Counted from the stretch's first letter, positions 34,734-45,083 are shown. The stretch is 64,000 bases of DNA from Kosakonia sp. SMBL-WEM22 (GCF_014490785.1 NZ_CP051488.1:186001-250000); one strand, 5' to 3'. Numbers and translations are program-made. The notes: generated by a model from the letters alone, not told the origin.

Positions 34734-37130
34734 ATGAAAAGAAAATTATCCTGGATGTGTGCAGTGGCAGTGGGGATGAGCACGCTGGCCCCGATGATGA
34801 CCCACGCAGCGCCGGCGCAACCCGCGCCGAGCGTGCCCGCCGTCGCGCCAGCGACTCAACCGGTGGTCACGCCTGCGCCGGGAGAGACCGAGAGCGTTAC
34901 GCCAACCATGCCGACAGAGGGCCAGACCGTTATCGGCCAGGTGATGCCGGGTGTGCAGGGAGCGAATGCGCCCGTGGTGGCAGCCAATGCGCCGTCGCGC
35001 GATGTGAAACTCACCTTCGCCGAGATCGCGCCGCCGCCGGGCAGCATGGTGCTGCGCGGTATCAACCCGAATGGCGGGATTGAGTTCGGCACGCGCAGCG
35101 ATGAGGTGGTCTCCAATGCGGTGCTCAATCTTGAGTACACGCCATCGCCGTCACTGTTACCGGTGCAGTCGCAGCTGAAGGTCTACCTGAACGATGAGCT
35201 GATGGGCGTGCTGCCGGTGACGAAAGAGCAGCTGGGTAAGAAAACCCAGGCGCAGATGCCGATCAATCCGCTGTTTATCACCGACTTTAACCGCGTGCGG
35301 CTGGAGTTTGTCGGCCACTACCGCGATGTGTGTGAGAACCCGGCCAGCTCAACGCTGTGGCTCGATATCGGGCGCAGCAGTTCGCTCGATCTCACCTACC
35401 AGAAGCTGTCGGTGAAAAACGATCTCTCCCACTTCCCGATCCCGTTCTATGACCCGCGTGATAACCGCCCGCTGACGCTGCCGGTGGTTTTCGCCAGTGC
35501 TCCGGATATTACCCAGCAGCAGGCGGCAGCGATTGTTGCTTCGTGGTTCGGTTCACGCACCGGCTGGCGCGGGCAGACCTTCCCGGTCTCCTATAACGCG
35601 CTGCCGGAGAGCAATGCCATTATCTTCGCCACCAACGACAAGCGCCCTGATTTCCTTAAAGATCTGCCGCCGGCGAAGGGGCCGACCATCTCAATGGTCA
35701 ACCACCCAAACAACCCTTACCTGAAGCTGCTGGTGATCAGCGGACGTGACGATAAGGATCTGCTGCAGGCGGCGAAAGGCATTGCCCAGGGCAATGTGCT
35801 GTTCCGCGGTGAGAGCGTGACAGTGGATGAGGTGAAACCGCTGCTGGCGCGCCAGCCTTACGATGCGCCAAACTGGGTACGCACCGACCGTGCGGTCACC
35901 TTTGGCGAGCTAAAAGGCTACGAAGAGCAGCTACAGGCGACCGGCCTCCAGCCGTCCTCCATCAACCTGTCGCTGAACCTGCCGCCGGATCTCTATCTGC
36001 TGCGCAGTAACGGCATCGACATGAACCTCAATTATCGCTACACCGCGCCGCCGACCAAAGATGGCTCGCGCATGGATATCAGCCTCAATAATCAGTACCT
36101 GCAATACTTCAACCTGACCGGCAACCAGGAGAGCAACAACCTGCTGCTGCGCCTGCCGGTACTGCAAGGGCTGCTCGACAGCAAAACCGATGTCTCAATC
36201 CCGGCGCTGAAGCTGGGCGCGGTCAACCAGCTGCGCTTCGATTTCCAGTATATGAACCCGATGCCGGGCGGCACGATTGAAAACTGCGTCACCTTCCAGC
36301 AGGTGCCGAACCGCGTAGTGATTGGCGATGACTCCACCATCGACTTCTCGAAGTATTACCACTTCCTCGCGATGCCGGATCTACGCGCCTTTGCCAACGC
36401 CGGTTTCCCGTTTAGCCGTATGGCGGATCTATCGCAAACCATCGTCGTGACGCCGCCGCAGCCGAATCCGGCGCAGGTCACCACGCTGCTTGACTCGTTG
36501 GGCACGGTGGGCGCGCAGACCGGTTTCCCGGCCATTAACGTGCAGTTAACCAACGATGGCAACCAGATCAAGGATAAAGACGCCGATATTATGATTATCG
36601 GTGCCATTCCGCCTGAGCTGAAAGATGATAAGCATATCGACCTATTAGTGAATGCCGCGCAGAGCTGGGTAAAAACCCCGCTGCGCCAGACACCGTTCGC
36701 GTCGATTGTACCGGATGCCGCCGACCGTCAGGCCGATGCGCAAACCGGCATTACCTCCAATGGCCCGATGGCGGCGATTATCGGCTTCCAGTCGCCGTAC
36801 AACGACCAGCGCAGCGTAGTGGCCCTGCTGGCCGACAGCCCGCGCGGTTATGAGTTGCTGAACGGCGCGATTAACGACAGCGGCAAGCGCGCGGCAATCT
36901 ACGGCTCGGTAACGGTGATCCGTGAATCAGGCGTCAACGGCCTGCGCGTGGGCGATATTTACTATGTTGGCCACCTGCCGTGGTTTGAGCGCATCTGGTA
37001 TGCGCTGGCGAACCATCCGGTGCTGCTGGCGGTGCTGGCCGCGGTCTGCGTGGTGTTGATGGCGTGGGTGCTGTGGCGTCTGCTGCGTATCATCAGCCGC
37101 CGCCGTCTTGACCCTTCGGATCATGAGTAA
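34734..37130 (+). CDS. bcsB: Cellulose synthase periplasmic subunit BcsB (type II operon)
   Basis: A 798-residue BcsB (E. coli 779) with signal peptide (STLAPMMTHAA), a Pro/Ala-rich stretch after it (QPAPSVPAVAPATQPVV), two carbohydrate-binding and two flavodoxin-like domains, and a C-terminal membrane helix (VLLAVLAAVCVVLMAWVLW). It forms the periplasmic crown on BcsA. It is six bases from bcsZ. Confidence 0.95.
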   Translation: MKRKLSWMCAVAVGMSTLAPMMTHAAPAQPAPSVPAVAPATQPVVTPAPGETESVTPTMPTEGQTVIGQVMPGVQGANAPVVAANAPSRDVKLTFAEIAPPPGSMVLRGINPNGGIEFGTRSDEVVSNAVLNLEYTPSPSLLPVQSQLKVYLNDELMGVLPVTKEQLGKKTQAQMPINPLFITDFNRVRLEFVGHYRDVCENPASSTLWLDIGRSSSLDLTYQKLSVKNDLSHFPIPFYDPRDNRPLTLPVVFASAPDITQQQAAAIVASWFGSRTGWRGQTFPVSYNALPESNAIIFATNDKRPDFLKDLPPAKGPTISMVNHPNNPYLKLLVISGRDDKDLLQAAKGIAQGNVLFRGESVTVDEVKPLLARQPYDAPNWVRTDRAVTFGELKGYEEQLQATGLQPSSINLSLNLPPDLYLLRSNGIDMNLNYRYTAPPTKDGSRMDISLNNQYLQYFNLTGNQESNNLLLRLPVLQGLLDSKTDVSIPALKLGAVNQLRFDFQYMNPMPGGTIENCVTFQQVPNRVVIGDDSTIDFSKYYHFLAMPDLRAFANAGFPFSRMADLSQTIVVTPPQPNPAQVTTLLDSLGTVGAQTGFPAINVQLTNDGNQIKDKDADIMIIGAIPPELKDDKHIDLLVNAAQSWVKTPLRQTPFASIVPDAADRQADAQTGITSNGPMAAIIGFQSPYNDQRSVVALLADSPRGYELLNGAINDSGKRAAIYGSVTVIRESGVNGLRVGDIYYVGHLPWFERIWYALANHPVLLAVLAAVCVVLMAWVLWRLLRIISRRRLDPSDHE

Positions 37131-37136
37131 ACGGTA

Positions 37137-38243
37137 ATGAAAAGCGTACGCTGGGTGGTGATGGCGATGCTGGTGATGGCGGCGATGAACGTTCGCGCCG
37201 CCTGTAACTGGCCGGCCTGGGACCACTTTAAACAGGCCTATATCAGCGACGGCGGGCGCGTTATTGACCCGAGCGATTCGCGCAAAATCACCACCTCGGA
37301 AGGGCAGAGTTATGCGCTCTTCTTCGCGCTGGCGGCTAACGATCGCGCCATGTTCGATAAAGTATTGCGCTGGACCGAAGATAACCTCGCCGCAGGCTCG
37401 CTGAATAAGCAGCTTCCCGCCTGGCTGTGGGGCAAGAAGGCCGATAACAGCTGGGAGGTGCTCGACACCAACTCTGCCTCTGATGCCGATATCTGGATCG
37501 CCTGGTCGCTGCTGGAGGCGGGCAGGCTGTGGAAAGAGGATCGCTATACTCAGCTGGGTAAAGCCCTGCTGGCGCGGATTGCGAAAGAGGAAGTGGTCAC
37601 GGTGCCGGGGCTGGGCTCCATGCTGCTGCCGGGTAAGGTCAGTTTCGCTGAACCGACGACGTGGCGCTTTAACCCGAGCTACCTCCCGCCGCAGTTGGCG
37701 AGCTACTTCACCCGCTTCGGCGCGCCGTGGTCGACGCTGCGTGAAACCAACCTGCGCCTGCTGCTGGAGACCGCGCCGAAAGGCTTCTCGCCGGACTGGG
37801 TGCGCTATGAGAAGGGGAAAGGGTGGCAGTTGCAGCCTGGTAAAACACTGATCAGCAGCTACGATGCCATCCGCGTTTACCTCTGGGTCGGGATGATGAA
37901 TGATGCCGATACACAGAAAGCGCGCCTGCTCAACAAACTGAAGCCGATGGCGACCGCGACGATTAAAAATGGCGTGGTGCCGGAGAAGGTGGATGTTGCC
38001 AGCGGGCAGATCCGCGGCGATGGCCCGGTCGGTTTTTCCGCCTCAATGCTCCCCTTCCTGCAGGATCGCGACGCACAGGCCGTGCAGCGCCAGCGCGTTG
38101 CTGACCACTATCCCGGCGATGATGCCTACTTTAGCGCGGTGCTGACGCTGTTCGGACAGGGCTGGGATCAACACCGTTTTCGTTTCACCCCTCGCGGTGA
38201 GTTACAACCTGACTGGGGCGCGGAATGCACAAGTTCGTCGTAA
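37137..38243 (+). CDS. bcsZ: Periplasmic endo-1,4-beta-glucanase BcsZ, GH8 (type II operon)
   Basis: A 368-residue GH8 cellulase, equal in length to E. coli BcsZ, with signal peptide (VVMAMLVMAAMNVRAAC). The catalytic Glu is in ITTSEGQSYALFF and the catalytic Asp in SSYDAIRVYLWVGM; SDADIWIAWSLLEAGR is the third family block. It trims glucan and affects fibre architecture. Its last 19 bases overlap bcsC. It shares family but is clearly diverged from the type I BcsZ at 26352. Confidence 0.96.
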   Translation: MKSVRWVVMAMLVMAAMNVRAACNWPAWDHFKQAYISDGGRVIDPSDSRKITTSEGQSYALFFALAANDRAMFDKVLRWTEDNLAAGSLNKQLPAWLWGKKADNSWEVLDTNSASDADIWIAWSLLEAGRLWKEDRYTQLGKALLARIAKEEVVTVPGLGSMLLPGKVSFAEPTTWRFNPSYLPPQLASYFTRFGAPWSTLRETNLRLLLETAPKGFSPDWVRYEKGKGWQLQPGKTLISSYDAIRVYLWVGMMNDADTQKARLLNKLKPMATATIKNGVVPEKVDVASGQIRGDGPVGFSASMLPFLQDRDAQAVQRQRVADHYPGDDAYFSAVLTLFGQGWDQHRFRFTPRGELQPDWGAECTSSS

Positions 38244-41200
38244 GGTTTCTTTGTGTTGCCATCGGCCTCTCGCTGGCACCTGCCGCCGGGGCGGCCGAGC
38301 CGACCAGCGCGCAGCAGCAGTTGCTGTCGCAGGTGCGGCTGGGTGAAAGCGCCCGCCGCGAGGATCTGGTGCGCCAGTCACTCTACCGCCTTGAACTGAT
38401 CGACCCCGATAACCCTGACGTGGTGGCAGCGCGTTTGCGCTATCTGCTGCGCCAGGGCGACAGTGCCGGTGCGCAGAAGCAGCTCGACCGCTTAAAGCAG
38501 CTGGCACCGGACTCCAGCGCTTACAAAGCGTCGGTAACGACAATGGCGCTCTCCTCGGCTGAAGGCCGCCAGGCGCTGCAACAGGCGCGTTTACAGGCCA
38601 CCACCGGCCACACCCAGGAGGCGATTGCCGCCTATGACGCGCTGTTTAAAGGCAACCCGCCGGAGGGTGATATTGCCGTAGAGTACTGGCTGCTGGTGGC
38701 AAAAGTCCCGGCGCGCCACAACGAGGCGGTCAGCCGACTTCAGACACTGAACAGCCGTAACCCCGGCAATGCGCAGCTGCAGGGCGGTCTGGCGCAGATG
38801 CTGTTTGCCGACGGGCGCGACGCCGAGGGCTACGCGCTGCTGGAGGAGATGGCGAAATCGAACGCCGGGCGCGACACCGCAGCCGGGCTCTGGTATCAGC
38901 AGATCCAGCGCATGCCGGTTAGCGATGCCAGCGTGAAAGCATTACAACATTTTCTGACCCTCTTCTCCGCTGGCGACACGGTCGATAACGCCCGTTCCCT
39001 GCTGGCGGCGCAGCAAAAACAGCTGGCTGACCCGGCGTTTCGCGCCCGTGCCACCGGCCTTGCGGCGGTGGATGCCGGGCAGGGCGGAAAAGCGATTAGT
39101 GAGCTACAGCAGGCGGTTAATGCTAACAGTGCCGACAGCGAAGCCGTCGGCGCACTAGGCCAGGCCTATTCCCAACGCGGCGATCGCGCCCGCGCAGTGG
39201 CGCAGTTTGAAAAAGCGATCGCTATGGACCCGAACAGCGGCAATCGCAGCAAGTGGGATAGCCTGCTGCAAACCAACCGCTACTGGCTGCTGATCCAGCA
39301 GGGCGATGCGGCGTTAAAAGCCAATAACCCGGCGCAGGCCGAGCGTTACTACCAGCAGGCGAGAGCAACGGATAACAGCGACAGCTACGCGGTACTTGGC
39401 CTCGGCGACGCGGCGGCGGCGCGTAAAAATAACGCGGCGGCCGAGACCTTCTACCGCCAGGCGCTGCGCATGGACCGCGAGAACACCAATGCCGTGCGCG
39501 GGCTGGCCAATATTTACCGCGCCGAGTCGCCGGAAAAAGCGGAAAGCTTTATTCAGTCGCTTAACGCCAGCCAGCGACGCAGCATTGACGATATTGAGCG
39601 CGGCCTGACCAATGACCATCTATCGCAGCAGGCTGAAGCGCTGGAGAGCAAAGGGGCGTGGGCGCAGGCCGCCGCTCTGCAACGCCAGCGGCTCGCGCTC
39701 GATCCGGGCAGCGTCTGGATCACCTACCGGCTGGCAAGCGATCTGCGCCAGGCCGGGCAGGCGAGCGAAGCGGACAGCCTGATGCGCCAGCTGGCGACGC
39801 AGAAAGCGGGCGATGCGGAGCAGGTTTACGCCTACGGGCTCTACCTTTCCGGCACCGAACGGGCGCAGGCAGCGCTAAACCACCTCAATACGCTGCCGAA
39901 ATCGCAGTGGAACAGCAATATTCAGGAGCTGGCTGACCGGCTGCAAAGCAATCAGCTGCTGGAGCGGGCCAACCGTCTGCGTGACAGCGGCCATGAAGAT
40001 GAAGCTATCGCGCTGTTAAACCAGCAGCCAGCCAGCACGCGGCTCGATTTAACCCTCGCCGACTGGGCGCAGCAGCGCGGCGATGCCAGCGAGGCGCAAG
40101 ATTACTATCAGCGTGCGCTCAAGCGCGAACCGGCTAACGAAGAGGCCCTGCTTGGGCTGGCTGAACTCTACGCCTACAGCGGCAATCCGCTGGCGGCGCG
40201 GGCGCAGCTGGCAAAACTGCCTGCGGCCTCAGCGACCGGCGAGCCGCCCTCAATCAACACTCAGCGGCGGTTGGCGCTGGTAGAGAATCAGCTTGGCGAC
40301 AGTGCCAGCGCACAACGCATCTTCAGCGTTATTGTGCCGCAGGCCAAAGCGCAGCCGCCGTCGATGGAGAGCGCGCTGGTGCTGCGCGATGCCGCACGGT
40401 TTGAGGCGCAGAACGGCGCGCCGCAGCAGGCGCTGGAGCGCTATAAAGAGGCGATGGTTGCCGCAGGCATTACGCCGCAGCGCCCTGCCGATAACGACAC
40501 CTTTACGCGCCTGACGCGTAACGATGAGCGCGATGACTGGCTGAAGCGCGGCGTGCGCAGCGATGCGGCGGATCTCTATCGCCAGCAGGATCTTAACGTC
40601 ACGTTGCAGCATGAGTACTCCGGCTCCAGCGGCACCGGCGGTTATTCCGATCTGAAAGGCCACACCACCATGTTGCAGGCGGATACGCCGCTGGCGGACG
40701 GGCGGCTGTTGCTGCGTGCTGACATGGTGAATATGGATGTTGGTACCTTCAGCCAGAACGCCGATGGCTCCTACAGCCCGAACTTCGGTACCTGCGGAGA
40801 CATTGCTTGTGTGGGTGGTAACCGCCATCAGTCCGATCGCGGCGTCAGCATTGGCGCAGGCTGGCGTAATGAGCGCTGGGAAATGGATATCGGCACCACG
40901 CCGATGGGTTTTAACGTTGTCGATGTGGTTGGCGGCGTGAGCTACAGCGGGGATGTCGGGCCGCTCGGTTACACCGTTGATCTGCACCGCCGCGCCATCT
41001 CCAGCTCGCTGCTGGCCTTTGGCGGGCAGAAAGATCCCAACACCGGGAAGACCTGGGGCGGGGTGCGCGCCAACGGCGGGACACTGAGCCTTAGTTACGA
41101 TAAGGGTGAAGCCAATGGCGTCTGGGCAAGTCTCGGCGCGGATACGCTGCAGGGGAAAAACGTCGACGACAACTGGCGCGTGCGCTGGATGACTGGCTAC

Positions 41201-41713
41201 TACTACAAGCTGATTAATGAGAACAATCGGCGCGTCACGGTTGGCCTGAACAACATGATCTGGCACTACGACAAAGATCTGAGCAACTACACGCTGGGCC
41301 AGGGCGGTTACTACAGCCCGCAGGAGTACCTCTCCTTTGCGGTGCCGGTGCTGTGGCGAGAACGCACGGAGAACTGGTCGTGGGAGCTGGGCGGTTCCGC
41401 TTCATGGTCGCACTCGCGTAACAAAACCATGCCGCGCTATCCGCGTGCTGGCCTGCTTCCGGCGGATTTCCGCGACCAGCTGCGCGGCGTGCCGGAGACG
41501 GGAAGCCACAGTAACGGCTTTGGTTATACCGCACGTGCGCTGGTTGAGCGGCGGGTGACCAATAACTGGTTTGTCGGTGCGGGCATTGATATTCAGCAGG
41601 CGAAAGATTACACCCCAAGCCACGGGATGATTTATGTGCGCTACTCCGGCGCGGGCTGGCAGGGCGACATGGATATGCCGCTGCAACCGCTGGTGCCACA
41701 GGCTGACTGGTAA
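38225..41713 (+). CDS. bcsC: Cellulose export outer-membrane protein BcsC (type II operon)
   Basis: A 1162-residue protein (E. coli 1157) with signal peptide (LSLAPAAGAAEP), about 780 residues of tetratricopeptide repeats and a C-terminal barrel (TLGQGGYYSPQEYLSFAVP; YTPSHGMIYVRYSG). It forms the outer-membrane exit for phosphoethanolamine-cellulose. The start overlaps bcsZ by 19 bases. After the barrel, a short periplasmic tail (MPLQPLVPQADW) is present, comparable with the C-terminal tail of E. coli BcsC. Confidence 0.95.
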   Translation: MHKFVVRFLCVAIGLSLAPAAGAAEPTSAQQQLLSQVRLGESARREDLVRQSLYRLELIDPDNPDVVAARLRYLLRQGDSAGAQKQLDRLKQLAPDSSAYKASVTTMALSSAEGRQALQQARLQATTGHTQEAIAAYDALFKGNPPEGDIAVEYWLLVAKVPARHNEAVSRLQTLNSRNPGNAQLQGGLAQMLFADGRDAEGYALLEEMAKSNAGRDTAAGLWYQQIQRMPVSDASVKALQHFLTLFSAGDTVDNARSLLAAQQKQLADPAFRARATGLAAVDAGQGGKAISELQQAVNANSADSEAVGALGQAYSQRGDRARAVAQFEKAIAMDPNSGNRSKWDSLLQTNRYWLLIQQGDAALKANNPAQAERYYQQARATDNSDSYAVLGLGDAAAARKNNAAAETFYRQALRMDRENTNAVRGLANIYRAESPEKAESFIQSLNASQRRSIDDIERGLTNDHLSQQAEALESKGAWAQAAALQRQRLALDPGSVWITYRLASDLRQAGQASEADSLMRQLATQKAGDAEQVYAYGLYLSGTERAQAALNHLNTLPKSQWNSNIQELADRLQSNQLLERANRLRDSGHEDEAIALLNQQPASTRLDLTLADWAQQRGDASEAQDYYQRALKREPANEEALLGLAELYAYSGNPLAARAQLAKLPAASATGEPPSINTQRRLALVENQLGDSASAQRIFSVIVPQAKAQPPSMESALVLRDAARFEAQNGAPQQALERYKEAMVAAGITPQRPADNDTFTRLTRNDERDDWLKRGVRSDAADLYRQQDLNVTLQHEYSGSSGTGGYSDLKGHTTMLQADTPLADGRLLLRADMVNMDVGTFSQNADGSYSPNFGTCGDIACVGGNRHQSDRGVSIGAGWRNERWEMDIGTTPMGFNVVDVVGGVSYSGDVGPLGYTVDLHRRAISSSLLAFGGQKDPNTGKTWGGVRANGGTLSLSYDKGEANGVWASLGADTLQGKNVDDNWRVRWMTGYYYKLINENNRRVTVGLNNMIWHYDKDLSNYTLGQGGYYSPQEYLSFAVPVLWRERTENWSWELGGSASWSHSRNKTMPRYPRAGLLPADFRDQLRGVPETGSHSNGFGYTARALVERRVTNNWFVGAGIDIQQAKDYTPSHGMIYVRYSGAGWQGDMDMPLQPLVPQADW

Positions 41714-41932
41714 AAATAGACTATTCCTGGCGGAAGATCGCCGCGCATTGGCTGCGTTGCGCGGCGATTAAACGCATAAGATTCAAAGCGTTATTACTAC
41801 TTTTTGCGCCACTCGCGGGCCAATGAGAATCTGCGTAGTCCCTTATCTTAATCGCATCGCGATAGAGTATACTCTGGCGGCAGAGTCATCCTGACCCATC
41901 CTCTGCGCCGATTGTTTCTCTGGAGAGTGATT

Positions 41933-43618
41933 TTGCGTGTTAGCCGTTCTTTAACCATCAAACAAATGGCCATGGTTGCTGTTGTCTCCATGTTCTTTGT
42001 GCTTATTTTTTGCGTCATTTTGCTGTTCCATTTCCTGCAGCAGAATCGCTATAACACGGCTACACAACTGGAAAGTATCGCCCGCTCTGTGCGCGAACCC
42101 CTCTCGGCAGCAATTTTAAAGGCGGATATTCCTGAAGCTGAAGCGATCATCAAACAGATTAAACCCGCCGGGGTGGTAAGCCGCGCCGACGTGATGCTGC
42201 CCAACCAGTTCCAGGCGCTGCGCATGCGCTTTATTCCCGAGCGCCCGGTGCCGGTGACTATCACCCGCATGTTTGAGCTGCCGATCCAGATTTCACTGCC
42301 CATCTACTCGCTGGAGCGCCCGGTCAACCCGCAGCCGCTGGCCTACCTGGTGCTGCAGGCAGACTCCTACCGCGTCTATAAGTTTGTGATCAGTACGTTG
42401 TCGACGTTAGTGACGGCTTACTTACTGCTGACGTTAATGCTCACCGTGGCGCTCACCTGGTGTATCAACCGGCTGGTGATGCACCCGCTGCGTAAAATCG
42501 CCCGCGAGCTGGATGAGATCCCGCCCCAGGCGCTGCCCGGCCACCAGCTGCCGCTACCGCGTCACCATAAAGATGATGAAATTGGCCGCATCGTGCGCAG
42601 CTATAACCGCAACCAGCAGCAGCTGCAGCATCAGCAGGAGGAGAGCCATGCGCAATCGGTTCGCTTCCCGGTCTCTGAACTGCCGAATAAAGCCGTTCTG
42701 CTGGCCCTGCTTGAGCAGGCCGTGGCCGCCGATACGCGCGCGGCGCTGTTAATTATCTCCAGCGACACTCTGCGCGATACCGCCGGCGTCCTGCATGAAG
42801 ATCAGCGAGAAGTGCTGCTCCTGACGCTGGTAGAGAAACTTAAATCGGTGCTGTCGCCGGGCATGATGCTGGCGCAGCTTAATATCAGCGATTTCGCCCT
42901 CTTCGCGCCCGCTATCGAAGCACCCTGGCAGGCGATGAAATTAAGTAAGCAAGTGCTCACGGTTATCAACGAGCGTGTGCCGCTGAAAGGTATTCAGCTG
43001 CGCCCGCACGCCAATCTTGGTGTGGCGATGACGGGCAGCACACACTCTGCCCAGGCACTTTTGCAGCAGGCCACATCCGCGCTTGCCGCCGCCCAGCGCA
43101 CGGGCAAAAACCAGATCCACTTCTTTGATGCAGAGCAGCGTGACGCAGCCCTACGCTGGCTGTCGCAGGAGGCTGAAATTCTCTCAGCCTTTGAGCAGCA
43201 GCGTTTTGCGCTCTGGCTGCAGCCGCTGCGCGCGCAGCCAGCTGGCGAAGTGGTCAGCGCCCGCGCGCTGCTACGTTTACGCAAACCTGATGATAATGAG
43301 GTCGCAGACGCGGCGCTGTTCGCGCAAATCGAAGCCTGCGGGCTGACCGGCAAGGTGTGCGACTGGTTGCTGGAAGAGGCGTGCCACCTGCTGGCCGACT
43401 GGCAGGCGCGGGGCATTACCCTGCCGCTGGCGGTGGCCCTGCCTGCCGAAGCGCTGTTGCAGCAGGCGAAGGTTGCCAGCGTGGCTGAGCGGTTGCGGCA
43501 CTACGATCTTCCGCCCCAGAGGTTGCGGCTCGATCTCTGCGAACCTCAGCCCTTTTCTGGCGCGGATGAAGTGGTGTCGCCGGATGCTTTTGAGAAGCGC
43601 TATTTGGGCGCTGATTAA
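41933..43618 (+). CDS. pdeK: Truncated degenerate GGDEF-EAL protein PdeK (YhjK)
   Basis: A 561-residue protein whose N-terminus matches YhjK: membrane helix (VAVVSMFFVLIFCVILLFHFL), periplasmic segment, a second helix near 150-172 and a HAMP domain. The GGDEF domain is degenerate (NISDF where GGDEF belongs). The EAL domain begins with RALLRL instead of EALLRW and stops after LRLDLCEP, so the later DDFG, catalytic Lys and E-GVE segments are missing; about 90 to 130 residues are lost relative to the roughly 650-residue E. coli protein. A TTG start at 41933 is favoured because GGAGAG lies six bases before it. Phosphodiesterase activity is not expected; the sensor part may still act. Confidence 0.85.
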   Translation: MRVSRSLTIKQMAMVAVVSMFFVLIFCVILLFHFLQQNRYNTATQLESIARSVREPLSAAILKADIPEAEAIIKQIKPAGVVSRADVMLPNQFQALRMRFIPERPVPVTITRMFELPIQISLPIYSLERPVNPQPLAYLVLQADSYRVYKFVISTLSTLVTAYLLLTLMLTVALTWCINRLVMHPLRKIARELDEIPPQALPGHQLPLPRHHKDDEIGRIVRSYNRNQQQLQHQQEESHAQSVRFPVSELPNKAVLLALLEQAVAADTRAALLIISSDTLRDTAGVLHEDQREVLLLTLVEKLKSVLSPGMMLAQLNISDFALFAPAIEAPWQAMKLSKQVLTVINERVPLKGIQLRPHANLGVAMTGSTHSAQALLQQATSALAAAQRTGKNQIHFFDAEQRDAALRWLSQEAEILSAFEQQRFALWLQPLRAQPAGEVVSARALLRLRKPDDNEVADAALFAQIEACGLTGKVCDWLLEEACHLLADWQARGITLPLAVALPAEALLQQAKVASVAERLRHYDLPPQRLRLDLCEPQPFSGADEVVSPDAFEKRYLGAD

Positions 43619-43783
43619 AATAGTTACTTTGTTACGAGATTGTGCGAGTCAGCTCAAAGTTTTTAACATTCTTGTTTCAGAAACGCCGTAAGCACATTTC
43701 TGTCATGTTAGACGGGTGTTATTTTTAATCCGCAGGCTAACCGAAAACCCTATAAAGCCTGAGGTTAATCTCAAGGACACCTT

Positions 43784-45070
43784 ATGAAAACCTCCCTGTT
43801 TAAAAGTCTCTACTTTCAGGTCCTGACAGCGATCGCTATCGGTATTTTGCTTGGCCATTACTACCCTGAACTCGGCGCACAGATGAAACCCCTTGGTGAT
43901 GGCTTCGTGAAGCTCATCAAGATGATCATCGCGCCGGTTATCTTCTGTACCGTTGTTACCGGTATTGCCGGGATGGAGAGTATGAAAGCGGTCGGGCGTA
44001 CCGGCGCGGTGGCACTGCTCTACTTTGAAATTGTCAGTACGCTGGCGCTGATCATCGGCCTGATTATCGTCAACGTCGTGCAACCCGGCGCAGGGATGAA
44101 CGTCGATCCCTCCACGCTTGATGCCAAGGCGGTGGCGGTTTACGCCGAACAGGCGCAATCGCAGGGGATTGTGGCGTTTATTATGGATGTCATCCCGGCG
44201 AGCGTAATTGGCGCGTTTGCCAGCGGCAACATCCTGCAAGTGCTGCTCTTCGCTGTGCTGTTTGGTTTTGCCCTGCATCGCCTGGGCCACAAAGGCCAGC
44301 TGATTTTTAATGTCATCGAAAGCTTCTCGCAGGTGATTTTCGGCATCATCAATATGATTATGCGCCTGGCACCCATCGGTGCGTTTGGTGCGATGGCCTT
44401 TACCATCGGTAAATATGGCGTCGGCTCGCTGGTGCAGTTGGGTCAGCTGATCATCTGCTTCTACGCCACTTGTATCCTGTTTGTGGTAATTGTGCTGGGC
44501 TCTATCGCCCGCGTGACCGGGTTCAACATCTTCAAATTCATCCGCTATATCCGCGAAGAGCTGCTGATTGTACTGGGGACCTCCTCCTCGGAATCGGCGC
44601 TGCCGCGCATGCTGGAGAAGATGGAGCGCCTGGGCTGCCGCAAATCGGTGGTGGGTCTGGTCATCCCGACGGGCTACTCCTTTAACCTGGACGGCACCTC
44701 CATCTACCTGACGATGGCGGCGGTGTTTATCGCCCAGGCGACTAACAGCCATATGGATATTTTCCATCAGATCACCCTGCTGGTGGTGCTGCTGCTCTCC
44801 TCCAAAGGGGCGGCCGGGGTGACGGGTAGCGGTTTTATCGTGCTGGCGGCGACGCTCTCTGCGGTCGGCCACCTGCCGGTTGCGGGCCTGGCGCTGATCC
44901 TCGGTATCGACCGTTTTATGTCCGAAGCGCGTGCGCTGACTAACCTGGTTGGTAACGGCGTGGCGACGATTGTGGTGGCGAAATGGGTTAAAGAGCTGGA
45001 TGAAAAACAGCTCAACGATACGCTTAATAATCGAACCAGCGCCGCAAAAACGTCAGAAATTTCTTCATAA
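43784..45070 (+). CDS. dctA: C4-dicarboxylate:H+ symporter DctA
   Basis: A 428-residue DAACS-family transporter, same length as E. coli DctA, importing succinate, fumarate and malate aerobically. Family motifs: SSSESALPRMLEKMERLG (serine-rich hairpin), GYSFNLDGTSIYLTMA and AAGVTGSGFIVLA. In E. coli it is induced by DcuS-DcuR and CRP. It has an AAGGA ribosome site. The following hairpin at 45084 ends its transcript. Confidence 0.97.
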   Translation: MKTSLFKSLYFQVLTAIAIGILLGHYYPELGAQMKPLGDGFVKLIKMIIAPVIFCTVVTGIAGMESMKAVGRTGAVALLYFEIVSTLALIIGLIIVNVVQPGAGMNVDPSTLDAKAVAVYAEQAQSQGIVAFIMDVIPASVIGAFASGNILQVLLFAVLFGFALHRLGHKGQLIFNVIESFSQVIFGIINMIMRLAPIGAFGAMAFTIGKYGVGSLVQLGQLIICFYATCILFVVIVLGSIARVTGFNIFKFIRYIREELLIVLGTSSSESALPRMLEKMERLGCRKSVVGLVIPTGYSFNLDGTSIYLTMAAVFIAQATNSHMDIFHQITLLVVLLLSSKGAAGVTGSGFIVLAATLSAVGHLPVAGLALILGIDRFMSEARALTNLVGNGVATIVVAKWVKELDEKQLNDTLNNRTSAAKTSEISS

Positions 45071-45083
45071 TTTCAAGACTTAC

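Noticed and set aside
43703..44872. 389-residue minus-strand frame opposite dctA
   Set aside because: Composition is His/Asp/Gln-rich low complexity and it fully overlaps the well-supported dctA.
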